Shown: positions 29,074-38,795, numbered from the stretch's first letter. The stretch: 64,000 nucleotides of DNA from Clostridium sp. NkU-1 (GCA_001312405.1 BBDR01000001.1:458046-522045); one strand, 5' to 3'. Notes: generated by a model from the sequence alone, not told the origin. Program-made: numbers and translations.

Positions 29074-30750
29074 TTACTTAAAATAAGCGTATTTAAATTC
29101 CACATCCGGCCCGAAAGGATGATTGACCAATCCTTTCACATTGGATTTTGTAAGGGTTGCAGAACCTCTATGGTACAAAGGTGCAACGATCACATCCTCG
29201 TCAACCAGAAGATTCTCCGCCTGAAGCAGCATATCCAGACGCTTGGCGTCATCGGTTTCAACTCTTGCGTCATTAATCAGCTTATTATATTCTTCATTTT
29301 GATAGGAGCCGCGGTATGGAGTACCGTTGGTCCATAAATCAAGGTATGTCATGGCATCGTCATAATCAGCTCCCCATGCGTAGATGCAAACATGTAATTA
29401 TCGTTATCCATCAATTCATTTCTTGCCTGAACCGTCTTGGTATCGATTACAATATCAATGCCTAAATTCTTATTTAATTCACTCTGTATATAGGTTGCAA
29501 CCGCTTTTGTCACAGAATCATCTCTTACCAGCAAGGTCAGGGTCGGTGTCTGTCCCAATTCTTTACAGCCCTCTTCCCAGTATTTCTTAGCCTGTTCCGG
29601 GTTGAATTGGCAAATATTTCCGTTTAAATCACGGAAACTCTTGCTTTCGTCTCCATACATGCCTTCTGCAACCAGACCCTCGCTGGGAGCAGAGCCATCT
29701 GCAAGAATTGCCTTAACCAGGGTCTCACGGTCAATTGCCATGGAAACAGCCCTGCGGATATTTTTGTTTGCCATAACCGGATTGCTTAAGGAGAACTGCA
29801 GATATTCGGTTCTGAACTCGCTCTTAGAACTGAATTCCGGATCATTCTGATAAGCGGCTACGTTGGAAGAATCAAGAGCTACCTGGCTCAGTTCATTGGC
29901 CAGATAAGCGTTAAGGGCTGCGGATGCATCCTTCATTACCCTTACCTGAGCATTTTCAACCTTTACATTTGCAGCATCCCAATACTTATCATTCTTTTTT
30001 TAAGGTAGCGCCTACTGCCGGATCATAACTGGTGATAACATATGGGCCGCAGTAAATCATATTCTCCGCACTTAAACCATACTGGTCGCCCTTTGAGGTA
30101 ACATATTCCTCGTTTAATGGGAAGAACTGGCAAAGGACAGTTAAACGGGCAAAATAAGGGGTAGGTGCTTTTAAAGTCACCTGGAAGGTCTTGTCATCAA
30201 GGGCCTTTACTCCCACTTCTTCTGCACCGGCCTTTCCTTCATTATACTCGGCGCCGTTTACAATATAGTCTGTCATGATGAAGCTGTAGCCATTGGTGGC
30301 TTCCGCACTCATCTGCTTTAACCAGGCAAATACAAAATCATTTGCTGTCAAAGGAGTTCCGTCGCTCCATTGCAGGCCGTCTCTCAAATGAAAGGTGTAT
30401 GTAAGTTTATCATCGGAAACATCATAGCTTTCCGACAGTGCAGGCTGCGCCTCATGATTCTCATCCAGGCGAAGCAGACCTTCAAATGCATTATTGTTTA
30501 CCTTTGATGACTGGTTGTCGGAAGCCGCCCACTGTACCAGGGTTTTGATCTCGGCATTTGCATATACGCTAAGCACCTGATCGCCGGCTGCCGAATCCGC
30601 CTTTTTGTCAGAAGCGGCTTCACTCGATTCCGCACTTTGGGAAGATCCTCCGGTAGTGGGGCTGCCAGTGGATCCGGTAAAACCACAACCTGCCAGGGTT
30701 CCAATAACAAGACAGGCTACAGTGCCTAAAGTTAATACTCTTTTTTTCAT
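29074..30750 (-). CDS. oppA: Oligopeptide-binding lipoprotein OppA (SBP family 5), frameshifted
   Basis: About 558 residues. The lipoprotein signal has the lipobox LAGC near residue 22, then a Ser/Thr-rich linker. The SBP_bac_5 domain has FEGLLRLDENHEAQPALSES, YTFHLRDGLQWSDGTPLTA, ENMIYCGPYVI, and NKNIRRAVSMAIDRETLV. Two indels split it: an extra A in a run of seven (29996-30002; repair gives LKKNDKYWDAANVK) and one base near 29382 (repair gives YAWGADYDDAMTYLDLW). It is anchored outside the membrane and delivers peptides to OppBC. It is the first gene of the operon. Confidence 0.95.
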
Positions 30751-30828
30751 TTTTCCCTCTCCTTTTGATATTGTTTTTTTTCTTGTTCTGTCTCAATTCA
30801 TCGGCATTTCGCCCATGAAATTATTTGA

Positions 30829-30857
30829 ATTATACATAATTTTATTACTTATGTCAA
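30829..30857 (-). promoter_or_regulatory. Consensus sigma-A promoter of the opp operon
   Basis: On the minus strand: TTGACA (30852-30857), a 17-base spacer, TATAAT (30829-30834). This is a perfect match to consensus, giving a leader of about 70 bases before oppA. Confidence 0.9.
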
Positions 30858-30934
30858 TATTTTTTTATTATTTCATCCCGTTTTGGATTGTTTTAATTTT
30901 TTTGTTGAAATTAGTCCATGTCCCAAAAGCCATT

Positions 30935-31189
30935 TCAGCAAGAACTTCCTGAATACAGCAATTTGTTTTTTTCTCCGGAAAAATCCAGAAATGATACACA
31001 GTAGGCCCCATCTTCCTCTTCCGCCCTCACCGCACGGTTGTATATCTCCAATGCTTTCTCTACGGTGATCTCAACGTCATGATAATAATATAAGGTGGCT
31101 TGCGTATGTGAAACTACCCGCTCTATTAACAGCCTTGCATCCTGGTTTTCAAACAATATTTCATTTAAGTTGTTTCTTGTGATCATCAT
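30935..31189 (-). CDS. Hypothetical protein, 84 residues
   Basis: It begins MMITRNNLNEILFENQ at 31189, with AAGGAGACTGGC upstream. The body (RLLIERVVSHTQATLYYYHD, VEKALEIYNRAVRAEEEDG, YCVSFLDFSGEK) is a soluble alpha/beta sequence without a signal peptide or membrane segment. I recognise no family. It lies upstream of, and in the same orientation as, the opp operon, whose own promoter falls in the gap. Confidence 0.55.
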   Translation of the reverse strand: MMITRNNLNEILFENQDARLLIERVVSHTQATLYYYHDVEITVEKALEIYNRAVRAEEEDGAYCVSFLDFSGEKNKLLYSGSSC

Positions 31190-31334
31190 ACGCCAGTCTC
31201 CTTTCGCAATAGAACAAATGTTCGCTTGATGATTAAAAATTAAAACCACATCATAGTGGTTCCAAATAAAATCACATGTCTCCGATTCCGGATGTTCATG
31301 CCGGTTTATAAAACACTGTATTCCGGCTGCCTGG

Positions 31335-31514
31335 TTAATACTGCATCAATATCTTAAAGGTCAGGAAGGTGTGGCTTTCGTCCGCCATCCTATTCATATT
31401 ATAACATAGGCAGGACGAAAATGCAAACATATGTTCTTTTTGGTCAAGCGGATATTCACAATCCGCTTCGCTACTTGAATCGGTTAAATTTTCCAGCATT
31501 TCTCTAACTGTCAT
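31335..31514 (-). CDS. Small orphan protein with a LTDSS-EYP core
   Basis: 59 residues from the ATG at 31514 (GGAGGCAGGTAAG upstream). It begins MTVREMLENLTDSSSEADCE, then YPLDQKEHMFAFSSC. The same core occurs, decayed, at 40608-40724 (YLTESSRGMDWEYPPEKD) beside the S8 gene, and the DNA is about three-quarters identical over 55 bases. No known family is recognised. The start lies next to the 55-nt hairpin repeat. Confidence 0.45.
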   Translation of the reverse strand: MTVREMLENLTDSSSEADCEYPLDQKEHMFAFSSCLCYNMNRMADESHTFLTFKILMQY

Positions 31515-31545
31515 CCTCTTACCTGCCTCCTGCTCCCATTTGGCC

Positions 31546-31600
31546 ACAAAAATGAGAGAAGGCAGATAAGCATAAGTTTATGGAACCTCTCTCACTAAAA
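31546..31600. repeat. 55-nt hairpin repeat, copy 1
   Basis: 51 of 55 bases match 39786-39840 in the same orientation. Internally it is an imperfect palindrome, GAGAGAAG or GAGAGAGG type arms flanking CATAAGTTTATG. On the minus strand it ends CTCATTTTTGT, like a terminator. The two copies bound the 8-kb accessory segment. Confidence 0.75.
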
Positions 31601-31622
31601 GGGAAGGAAAAGTAAATTCCTC

Positions 31623-31651
31623 TTGACAATCAGGTCTACTATTAGTAAACT
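31623..31651 (+). promoter_or_regulatory. Promoter of the blaI/blaR1-like pair
   Basis: TTGACA (31623-31628), 17 bases, TAAACT (31646-31651). The -10 hexamer lies at the end of the left operator arm, so repressor binding would block polymerase. Confidence 0.75.
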
Positions 31652-31675
31652 TTAAACAAGGTTTACTAATAGTAG
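31636..31675 (+). promoter_or_regulatory. BlaI-type double operator
   Basis: A perfect 15-bp inverted repeat CTACTATTAGTAAAC/GTTTACTAATAGTAG with a 10-base spacer. Each arm holds its own small palindrome, TACTA-N-TAGTA, so two repressor dimers could bind. This resembles the paired dyads bound by BlaI/MecI repressors. Confidence 0.75.
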
Positions 31676-31695
31676 CGCAATGGGAGGATTGTCAT

Positions 31696-32060
31696 ATGAT
31701 TGATTATAGATTGGCGGAAACGGAATCGAGATTCGCCGACTTAATTTGGGAAAATGAGCCGATTAACTCAACCGAGCTTGTCCGGCTGTCGAAGGAAGTT
31801 ATGCAGTGGAAAAAAATCCACCACCTACACCATCCTAAAGCGTTTGTGCGACAGGGGAATTTTCAAAAACGAGGGCGCAGTCGTTACATCGGCTATAAGC
31901 CGTGATGAGTTTTTCGCGGGTCAGAGCCGCCGCTATATTGAGGATACATTCGGCGGTAGTCTGCCACGTTTTCTCACGTTGTTCATTGGCGGAAAAAAAG
32001 TTATCCGACAAGCAGGCGGAGGAACTTGTGCGCCTGATTAACGAGCACAGGGGGGACTAA
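31696..32060 (+). CDS. BlaI/MecI family repressor, frameshifted
   Basis: About 120 residues after removing one A from each of two runs of seven (31809-31815 and 31995-32001). Repaired text: LAETESRFADLIWENEPINS, STELVRLSKEVMQWKKSTTY, TILKRLCDRGIFKNEGAVV, SRDEFFAGQSRRYIEDTFGG, LSDKQAEELVRLINEHRGD. This is the winged-helix DNA-binding domain followed by the C-terminal dimer helix that BlaR1-type proteases cleave or release. GGGAGGATTGTC precedes the start. Its stop is 3 bases from the blaR1-like start. Confidence 0.9.
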
Positions 32061-32063
32061 GGT

Positions 32064-34212
32064 ATGGAAAGGATTTTTATGTCTGTCCTCAATATGAGCC
32101 TGACGGCAAGTTTTGTTATCGCTACAATTATTTTAGCACGGTTACCACTCAAAAAAAGCACCGAAGATTTTCTCTTATGCGCTGTGGGCGGTGGCGGGGT
32201 TTCGCCTCGTGTTCCCATTTACGTTGGAGGGCGTGTTTAGTTTGCTCCCATTCAACTCCACACCTATCCCGCAGGGCATCGCAATGCAAGCCGTTCCGCG
32301 CATTGACAGCGGAATAACAGTCATCGACAATGCCGTAAGCGCCGCATTGCCCGCCGCCACTCCCGTCACAAGCATAAATCCATTGCAGATATGGATTTTT
32401 ATCGGTACTTGCATTTGGCTTTTCGGCATTGCAGTTATGCTTAGTTACAGTTTTGTATCAATCGTTGTGTTAAAACACAGACTTCGCGGCGCAACGCTTA
32501 TCGAAGGCAATCTATATGAAGCCGACAACCTCAAAACACCGTTTGTAATCGGGCTTTTCAAACCGAAGATTTACATTCCGGAAGGACTGACCGACGAGGA
32601 ATATCGCTATATCGTCCTACATGAGCGGACCCACATCAGACGTCACGATCACGCTGTTAAGATGTTCGCGTACCTTGTGCTCTGCCTGCATTGGTTTAAT
32701 CCGCTGGTATGGGCAGCGTTTGTTCTGATGGGTGCGGACATGGAAATGTCCTGCGATGAATGCGTGATACGCAAACTTGGCGGGGAGATTAAAAACGCTT
32801 ATTCGTTGTCACTCGTCCGTGTGGCGGCGGGGCGTAAAATCTTGAACGGAAATCCTCTTGCGTTCGGGGAGGGCGGTATGAAAGGGAGGATAATGAACGT
32901 GCTGAATTTCAAAAAACCGTCGAGGATGATTATTACGTTTGCCATTGTGCTTGTGACGGTGTTGACCGCTGGGTTCGCGGTGAATCGCACTACGAATGGA
33001 AGCATTTTAGATACGATAAGACCAATGTCTATGAACAATATCGCTAAAAAGCCACACTTTGCCGGAACGGTAACCGAAGTGTTTGATAATGCCATCCTTG
33101 TGATCGTCGATGAGGGCGAGGATGTGCGCAGGAGCAGCGACTTGATGAATGTTTCTCTCAATGTGGAATTAAAAGATAGCATGAACCATTTTAATGTCAA
33201 TGATAAAGTTATTGTCTATTATAACGGTGAAATCGCGGAGTCCTATCCGGCGCAGATAAATACCGTTTACGCGATTGTTTTGACAAGCCCTGATATGAAT
33301 GTAAACTTGGATGACTTAAAGGCGCTTTTCGCAATGCGGACGCCTTATGTTGGCGATAACAGCGCGGTCGGAAAAATTGTGTATGCCCTGCCAAGGCTTG
33401 ACAGCAAGTATACACAACAATTTTTTTCAATTGGTGACGATTACGGAACTGGCCGGGCGCCGCATACACTCACTATTTACTATGAACCTAACGATGCGGA
33501 AACGACCGATATAAAGAATATAACGGTTACGCCAAAGAACGCCGCACTATTATTCGTGCTAATCGATAACCTTGAGGAAGTGAATATTGCTTTTCGTGAA
33601 ACGCCGAGTGTCGGGGAACTCGACAAGGCGGAATACACTTCCCGAGCAACATACAGTCGGGAAAATATTACCGAATATCTGAAAGACATAGGGCTTGGTT
33701 GGGAGGATTTTCAGAACAACTGGAACCGTTCAATTGAAAAGATGTTCGCATCGGTTGATGATAACGAACAACTCAATTTGACGGTTAATGAAACCACACA
33801 AACACCTTCTGCTTCTGAAAGCGCCTCAAATTTTACAGACTTAGGTACTAAACCGGACATAGTAACGGAACCGAATATTGTTGACGGGAGCGTTATCAGA
33901 ATTGTTGATTTTGAAATAGGAGATAGTTGCTCTTTGCATATCGAAGTTCTTGCTCCTACAGGTAAAATGATTGAAAATAGCGGCGCAACAAAATATGAAG
34001 TGGTCAGAAACACGAAATTATTGCTCCCTGCTGACGTTTTGGTGAGTTACATTGATTATGAAAGCGGCACCGGCACAAACGGCAAAAAGCTTATCAGCTA
34101 CTTGAATCAAGGTGGCAGTTACTTCCCAGAACCGACAATTGCTAAGTTAATTGTCCATACTGATGAAAGCGGCAATAATATAACAGAACTGACAGAGGTT
34201 TATGAGCCGTAA
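32064..34212 (+). CDS. BlaR1/M56 family membrane metallopeptidase sensor with DUF4825-like ectodomain, frameshifted
   Basis: About 715 residues. It starts at 32064 (MERIFMSVLNMSLTASFVIA); an extra A in a run of seven (32150-32156) shifts frame, and repair gives LKKAPKIFSYALWAVAGFRL. Membrane helices surround the M56 zinc protease motif VLHERTHIRRHDHAVK (HEXXH) with the downstream glutamate in EMSCDECVIRKLG. After a membrane helix near MIITFAIVLVTVLTAGFAVN comes a large outside part with YALPRLDSKYTQQFFSIGDD and GWEDFQNNWN, like DUF4825, not a penicillin-binding domain. It probably inactivates the adjacent BlaI when it senses an unknown signal. Confidence 0.88.
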
Positions 34213-34258
34213 TAATAACTGTAATTTGAAAGCAAATTGATTATGTGGAGGATACAAC

Positions 34259-34312
34259 ATGATAAAATTTGATGCCAAAAGCGTGGAATACTGCGCAAAA
34301 TATCGGCTGTAA
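34259..34312 (+). CDS. 17-residue ORF after blaR1, possible truncated gene
   Basis: ATG at 34259 is preceded by TGTGGAGGATACAAC, a good ribosome site. It encodes MIKFDAKSVEYCAKYRL and stops. It may be the remnant of a third gene in the bla-like operon. No homology is evident. Confidence 0.25.
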   Translation: MIKFDAKSVEYCAKYRL

Positions 34313-34423
34313 CTGACAGGCGGATCCCCTTTGTAAATCAATGGACCTATTAGGGAATATAGGTAGTGCGTAACTGCGTTCCGTACCGGATTCCTAGTTA
34401 AATCTTAATGTGGCTCTATTGGC

Positions 34424-34452
34424 TTGACACACCTAGACTATCTATGTATAAT
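34424..34452 (+). promoter_or_regulatory. Promoter of the padR operon
   Basis: TTGACA (34424-34429), 17-base spacer, TATAAT (34447-34452), a perfect sigma-A match. Confidence 0.85.
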
Positions 34453-34481
34453 ATCCAATATACCTAGACTATCCTGGTATA
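34430..34481 (+). promoter_or_regulatory. Tandem PadR operator repeats
   Basis: ACCTAGACTATC occurs twice, at 34431-34442 (inside the promoter spacer) and 34462-34473, 31 bases apart, about three helical turns. The second lies in a dyad ATACC-N11-GGTAT. PadR autoregulators bind such sites. Confidence 0.65.
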
Positions 34482-34516
34482 AAAAATAAAGGCACTGAAA
34501 AAAAGGAGGCAATTAT

Positions 34517-34849
34517 ATGGACAAACGCTATATGGCCCTCGGAACTTCTATGCTGGTGCTGAAGCTTCTGAAAGAGCAAAACATGTACGGATACCAGATA
34601 ATACGTATACTGGAACAGCAAAGCCAGAATGTATTTCAGCTTCAGGAAGGCACACTCTACCCAATTTTGCACACCCTGGAACAGCAGGGAGCTGTCACCA
34701 GTTATCATGAGACTGCAGACAACGGACGCATCCGCAAGTACTACGCAATTACCTCTCATGGCCAGAAGATATTAGAAGAAAAATCAAAAGAATGGAAAGT
34801 TTACCAGGCTGCCGTCAACCAGGTGATGGGAGGTGCTCTATTTGAATAA
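34517..34849 (+). CDS. PadR family transcriptional regulator
   Basis: 110 residues, intact. PadR winged helix: LVLKLLKEQNMYGYQIIRIL, EGTLYPILHTLEQQGAVTSY, and GRIRKYYAITSHGQKIL, followed by the short dimerisation helix. It starts 7 bases after AAAAGGAGG and has its own consensus promoter with tandem repeats. Its stop codon overlaps the start of the membrane partner, a fixed pairing in Firmicutes. Effector unknown. Confidence 0.94.
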   Translation: MDKRYMALGTSMLVLKLLKEQNMYGYQIIRILEQQSQNVFQLQEGTLYPILHTLEQQGAVTSYHETADNGRIRKYYAITSHGQKILEEKSKEWKVYQAAVNQVMGGALFE

Positions 34850-36400
34850 AAACACATCTGATTCTGCAGTTTCCCATTTTCTGGAAGAGGTAACTGAACA
34901 GATTTCCTATCAACCGTTACGCCCTTCTATCCGCCAGGAACTGGAATCCCATATTCAAGACCGTATTGAGGAATACGAGTCACAAGGGTTCTCCCCTGCC
35001 GATGCAGAGCACCAGGCTCTTTGCGGCATGGGGGATGCAATTACCATTGGCACTGAGCTGAATGAAGCCCACAAGATTCAAAAATCCCCTAGACTTACCT
35101 TCATCACCGCTTTGCTGCTTCTGGCAGGCTTTGTTTTCTCCTGCTTCTTGCGATGGGCACCTGAGCAGATGTCAAATGGCTTTCTTTACTATATTCCAGG
35201 AGGGATTCTTCTTATATTTACAGTATTAAAGGGGTATCCCTTCTTAATCCGGCACAGAAAGATACTGGCATTATTTATATACCTGCTGTATATGGCTCAA
35301 ATAGTGATATTTGTCTTGTCGCACTTTTGCAGGAGACGGTTGGGGAATGTCGGCACTGCCTATTTTGCTACATTACTTTTAGTTCCAGTGATTACAGTGC
35401 TGCTGTATTGTTCCCGCCATAATAGAAAGAAATTCCTGGCAGCCGCTCTTAGGTGTGCCGGAGTATGGATGTTTATCATGTATACATCCGGCCCGTATCA
35501 TATCAGTGATACTGCAGCAGCCATTTTTCTTCTGAGTACACTTGGAACCGTGTTTTTTATGATTCACCGCGGGATTCTTTCCGGCAAGAAAAAATATCTT
35601 TATTCCGGCACACTGGCATTACTTGCCCTTCTCGGAAGTCCGCTTTTTTTTAACAACTTCCGGCCGTGAAAAAATAGATGCTTTTCTATCTCCACAATCC
35701 GCGGTTTACACCACCTGGAATGATACATACAATGGGATATTGATTCAGGAACTGCTTTCAAGAACGCCTCTTACTCACGGTCTTGAACTCTCCCCGGAAG
35801 AAATGATGGATTACGGTACCGGTGCATGGTATTTTGCTTCCCGTGATCCACGGCAAATTGGCATAGACGCCACAGATATTCATACCGACAAGCAACATCA
35901 GGAATTTCAGGATAAAGTGGAGGCGATAGAAAATCAAGGAGGCAATCCGAGATATATCCATTACCAGGCAGATGATGTGACCCTCTGGGATATTCTTCCT
36001 CAGCACTATCATAATAATTACTTGATTGCTGTATGTATCTTCCTGTTTGGATGGCTTCCGGGACTGGCGCTGATAGGAGCCCTCGGCCTGTTTTATTGGA
36101 TCCTTTTTTTTATGTATTACACGGATACATGGGAATCTGGCTTCATCTCTTGCTTTTTGCTGTGGTCAATGCTTGCTATGGCAGGGAGTATTTTACCTGT
36201 TGGGAAATTTCGGTCATCAATATGCAGCCTTTCCCAATCTTCCTTTGATTTCAGAGGGACGGTTAAGTATCATCTGTAATATGTTGCTTCTTGGTCTGAT
36301 TTTCTCAGCCTATCGCTATGACCATGTAATAGATGAACCCGCCCGCCAAGTTAGTGCTGAAGAGATTAAGCTTCCTCAAGCCAACAAAAAAATTAATTGA
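34842..36400 (+). CDS. Membrane protein with permease-prefix domain and FtsW/RodA-like C terminus, frameshifted
   Basis: About 518 residues. A TTG start at 34842, 8 bases after GGGAGG, overlaps the padR stop. The N-terminal soluble helix pair (RPSIRQELESHIQDRIEEYE, QALCGMGDAITIGTELNEAH) is the prefix domain common beside PadR regulators. Membrane helices follow, then an extracytoplasmic stretch, and a C terminus YLLGNFGHQYAAFPNLPLIS to LLLGLIFSAYRYD that matches the final helices of FtsW/RodA/SpoVE-like proteins. An extra T at 35646-35653 and two or three indels between 36110 and 36180 break it. It may be a SEDS relative; activity unknown. Confidence 0.75.
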
Positions 36401-36685
36401 TCAGACTTATTTCAAAATAGACAAAAACGGGAAAGTTACATACTCTAAAAAGCCATTTGACCAAACTGATTAATTCTAATTTTGTAAATCAATCTTAATA
36501 CCCGGCCTACTATCATTTTCAAATAACCTGTTATACACTTATGTTAAAAAATTTGGAGGTTCCCTATGGTTTCTCCCTCCGGCCCTGATCCGGCCAGTTA
36601 GGCCGGAAGGTCATGCACCCCTAAATGTCATATATGTATTTGATGAATCGTTGTTTAAGCCATATCTCTCACCGCTTTTCTAATA
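36401..36685. other. Gene-free gap with small hairpin
   Basis: 285 bases, AT-rich. It contains a stem TCCGGCC/GGCCGGA (36589-36607) and a well-spaced GGAGG-ATG at 36555-36569 opening only an 11-codon frame (MVSPSGPDPAS). It may be a leader peptide or attenuator remnant. Nothing else is seen. Confidence 0.35.
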
Positions 36686-37176
36686 TTATGATAATAAATA
36701 ATCAAAAGCAATCCTTGGATCACCATTCGCTACATAAATAATCCCACATTTTTTTAAAACCATTTTTTTAAAATAGCTGCCTGCATAGGCTTGTTGTCTG
36801 CATGAGTATCTATTCTAAGATAGTCCATTTTGCTTTTACAAAATTCAAGGCAAGCCTTTGATACCCCTTTTACCTGTCCACTACCGGCAAGTCTGTGAAT
36901 GGCGCCATATGGCATATCACAATGCCAGTTTCCTTGTTCAATCGTATGGTAAGTAGGTTCTTCCCCAATGAAAAATGCGAAAGTACCGACAATAATCTCT
37001 TTTTCAGTACAAACGTAACAATTCCCGTTTATAATATCTCTTTCCAATACATCTACATTTGGATAGGTCGGACTCCACTGAGTCGGATTTCCATTATCTA
37101 TCATGAACTTACGGGCATATTCATAAATTTTCATAATTGCCATCACATCTTCTTTAACTGCTCTTCTAATTTCCAT
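36686..37176 (-). CDS. GNAT family N-acetyltransferase, frameshifted near the end
   Basis: About 163 residues. It starts MEIRRAVKEDVMAIMKIYEY. The GNAT acetyl-CoA region is YGAIHRLAGSGQVKGVSKAC, followed by MDYLRIDTHADNKPMQAAIL. One A is missing in a run of seven near 36764; repair adds LKKCGIIYVANGDPRIAFDY, the usual C-terminal strand. The substrate is unknown. It lies in the accessory segment. Confidence 0.88.
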
Positions 37177-37345
37177 TTTATCTTATAACCAGCCTTTCAT
37201 CTTACTTATTATTTTCATATCCTTTTAGATATCCTGCTGCCTTTTCAATTTCTCACAAGCAATATTTGAGTTTTCATGACAATTTTAAAAATGATTATTA
37301 ACTAAATTACTGATCATCAGCAGTCCATAATTACCACATATAAGC

Positions 37346-37771
37346 TTATTTTACGCGAAGTTGTTGTTTGCTCTGTTCGACAAACCAATCATCAACTGCT
37401 TGCTTACTAAAATATAATCGGTCGTTAAGCTGAACATAAGGGAATCCTGGCCAATCTCCGTTCAAAATACTATTTTGCAAATCAGACCGAAGTTCATTAT
37501 CCATTTTGTCATAGTTATCGCCATAACCTTCGCTATGGCTTTCATCATAAGTCGGATATATACCTAAATATTGCTTCAAATCATCGATTTCCATAAGGTC
37601 AGGATAAGTATAGCTATCCGATATACTACCGCTAAAATTGCCCAGCATAGGGCGTTCAGCAATAACGTTTGCAAAAATCAATGTACCAATAATAAATCCG
37701 GCTACTGCAATTATTGTACATAACATCAAAGGAAAGCTATTTTTCAAGTCCCAGTTCTTGTCTGACTTCAT
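37346..37771 (-). CDS. Membrane-anchored protein with excisionase-like helix-turn-helix
   Basis: 141 residues. One membrane helix near the N terminus (FPLMLCTIIAVAGFIIGTLI) is followed by a polar linker and a C-terminal region DLKQYLGIYPTYDES, then SILNGDWPGFPYVQLNDRLY, FSKQAVDDWFVEQSKQQ. This pattern (small helix-turn-helix, wing residues, FS..AVD.W) resembles the HTH_17/excisionase fold of MerR-like proteins. GGAGGTTTAA precedes the start. Membrane placement of a DNA- or protein-binding module of this type is unusual. Function unknown. Confidence 0.6.
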   Translation of the reverse strand: MKSDKNWDLKNSFPLMLCTIIAVAGFIIGTLIFANVIAERPMLGNFSGSISDSYTYPDLMEIDDLKQYLGIYPTYDESHSEGYGDNYDKMDNELRSDLQNSILNGDWPGFPYVQLNDRLYFSKQAVDDWFVEQSKQQLRVK

Positions 37772-37817
37772 TTAAACCTCCTAAATATTGAATTTGATTG
37801 TAATTTAATAAAATCAA

Positions 37818-37991
37818 TCATTCATCAACAACTACTGCAATTTCTCCGACATGGTTAAAGTAAAATTTATTGATTATATCATTTTCTTGCAAAACTCTTC
37901 CAGAATAATCATTATAATTATCTAAAACTTAACACGCCTCTTCACACCACAATATTTTAGTTTCAACCGGATACTTTACTTGCCTTTCCAC
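37818..37991 (-). pseudogene. Small orphan gene with an in-frame TAA
   Basis: GTG start at 37991 with AAAAGGGAGGGTG upstream. It reads ERQVKYPVETKILWCEEAC, then TAA (37929-37931), then in the same frame VLDNYNDYSGRVLQENDI and INKFYFNHVGEIAVVVDE. The continuity across the stop suggests one 57-residue protein with a nonsense change, or two short indels. No family recognised. Confidence 0.4.
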
Positions 37992-38009
37992 TTTAATCAC
38001 CCTCCCTTT

Positions 38010-38226
38010 TTATAATAAATCCTTAAACTCTGCAATCGCCAACGCTATCTGTTTAGCAGTTCTCTTATTTTTTTTAATGCCCTCCCAATACTTATCCTAT
38101 TCCAAAATTCATCATTAAATGCTGCCAATTCATCTTCGACATTTCAGTACGGAATCAAGAAAAAAACAACCGTTGATATATTTTTCCAAACACTACACCA
38201 GAAGAATATCCACTATAATCTGCCAT
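38010..38226 (-). pseudogene. Degenerate small orphan gene
   Basis: A good site GGAGGAAAGAATT precedes the ATG at 38226. It reads MADYSGYSSGVVFGKIYQRL, then after frame breaks FNDEFWNRISIGRALKK and TAKQIALAIAEFKDLL. It ends 19 bases before the next small gene in the same direction. Function unknown. Confidence 0.35.
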
Positions 38227-38310
38227 AATTCTTTCCTCCATTTTATCACATCACTTATCATATATAAATGACATTCTCTCTTTTCCAGCCTCAATGTTTT
38301 TCTTTTCTAA

Positions 38311-38415
38311 ACAGGCATATCTTTCTGTGATTCGAATATTAACACGATCATTGGAGTTATTGCCGGGGTATTTGCTGCTGGTTTAATTTTAATGATTGCA
38401 CAGTATGCCAAATAG
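38311..38415 (+). pseudogene. C-terminal fragment of a small phage-type membrane protein
   Basis: 34 codons without a start, ending NTIIGVIAGVFAAGLILMIA and a polar tail. One hydrophobic helix sits just ahead of the holin remnant. It looks like the end of a small phage membrane gene. Low certainty. Confidence 0.3.
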
Positions 38416-38433
38416 GAAAGAGAGGATAATTTT

Positions 38434-38726
38434 ATGGAACAGATTATGAACTGTGTAAAACCGGAACTTATTTTGGTTGCAGTGGTATTATACTTTTTAA
38501 GGCATGGAATTAAGCAGAGCCAGGCGATCAAAGATACGTGCAGTCCGCTGGTTAATGGGGCGGCAGGCATTGTTTTGTACGGTAATCCGTCCTGACAACG
38601 AGTTGCTGCCAGGCAAGGCAAAAGGTAGCCATGGCGGTATTTATGACCATTACTCAGGGCGTATTAGTTGCAGATCTGAGTACATACGTGAACCAACTTA
38701 TCAAGCAGACTGGAAAAACTGAATAA
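38434..38726 (+). pseudogene. Phage holin family remnant
   Basis: The ATG at 38434 has AGAGGATAATTTT upstream. It reads MEQIMNCVKPELILVAVVLY, a typical Clostridia phage holin start, then breaks frame and resumes as MAVFMTITQGVLVADLSTYV followed by NQLIKQTGKTE. A holin would make the membrane lesion for endolysin release. The gene is broken and lies upstream of an endolysin fragment, so this is a decayed lysis cassette. Confidence 0.6.
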
Positions 38727-38795
38727 TTCGAAATAGGAATTCCCGCACCGGTTTCACAACTTTTGGACCTGGTTGATCTTGGGCTTTTTCCTTTA

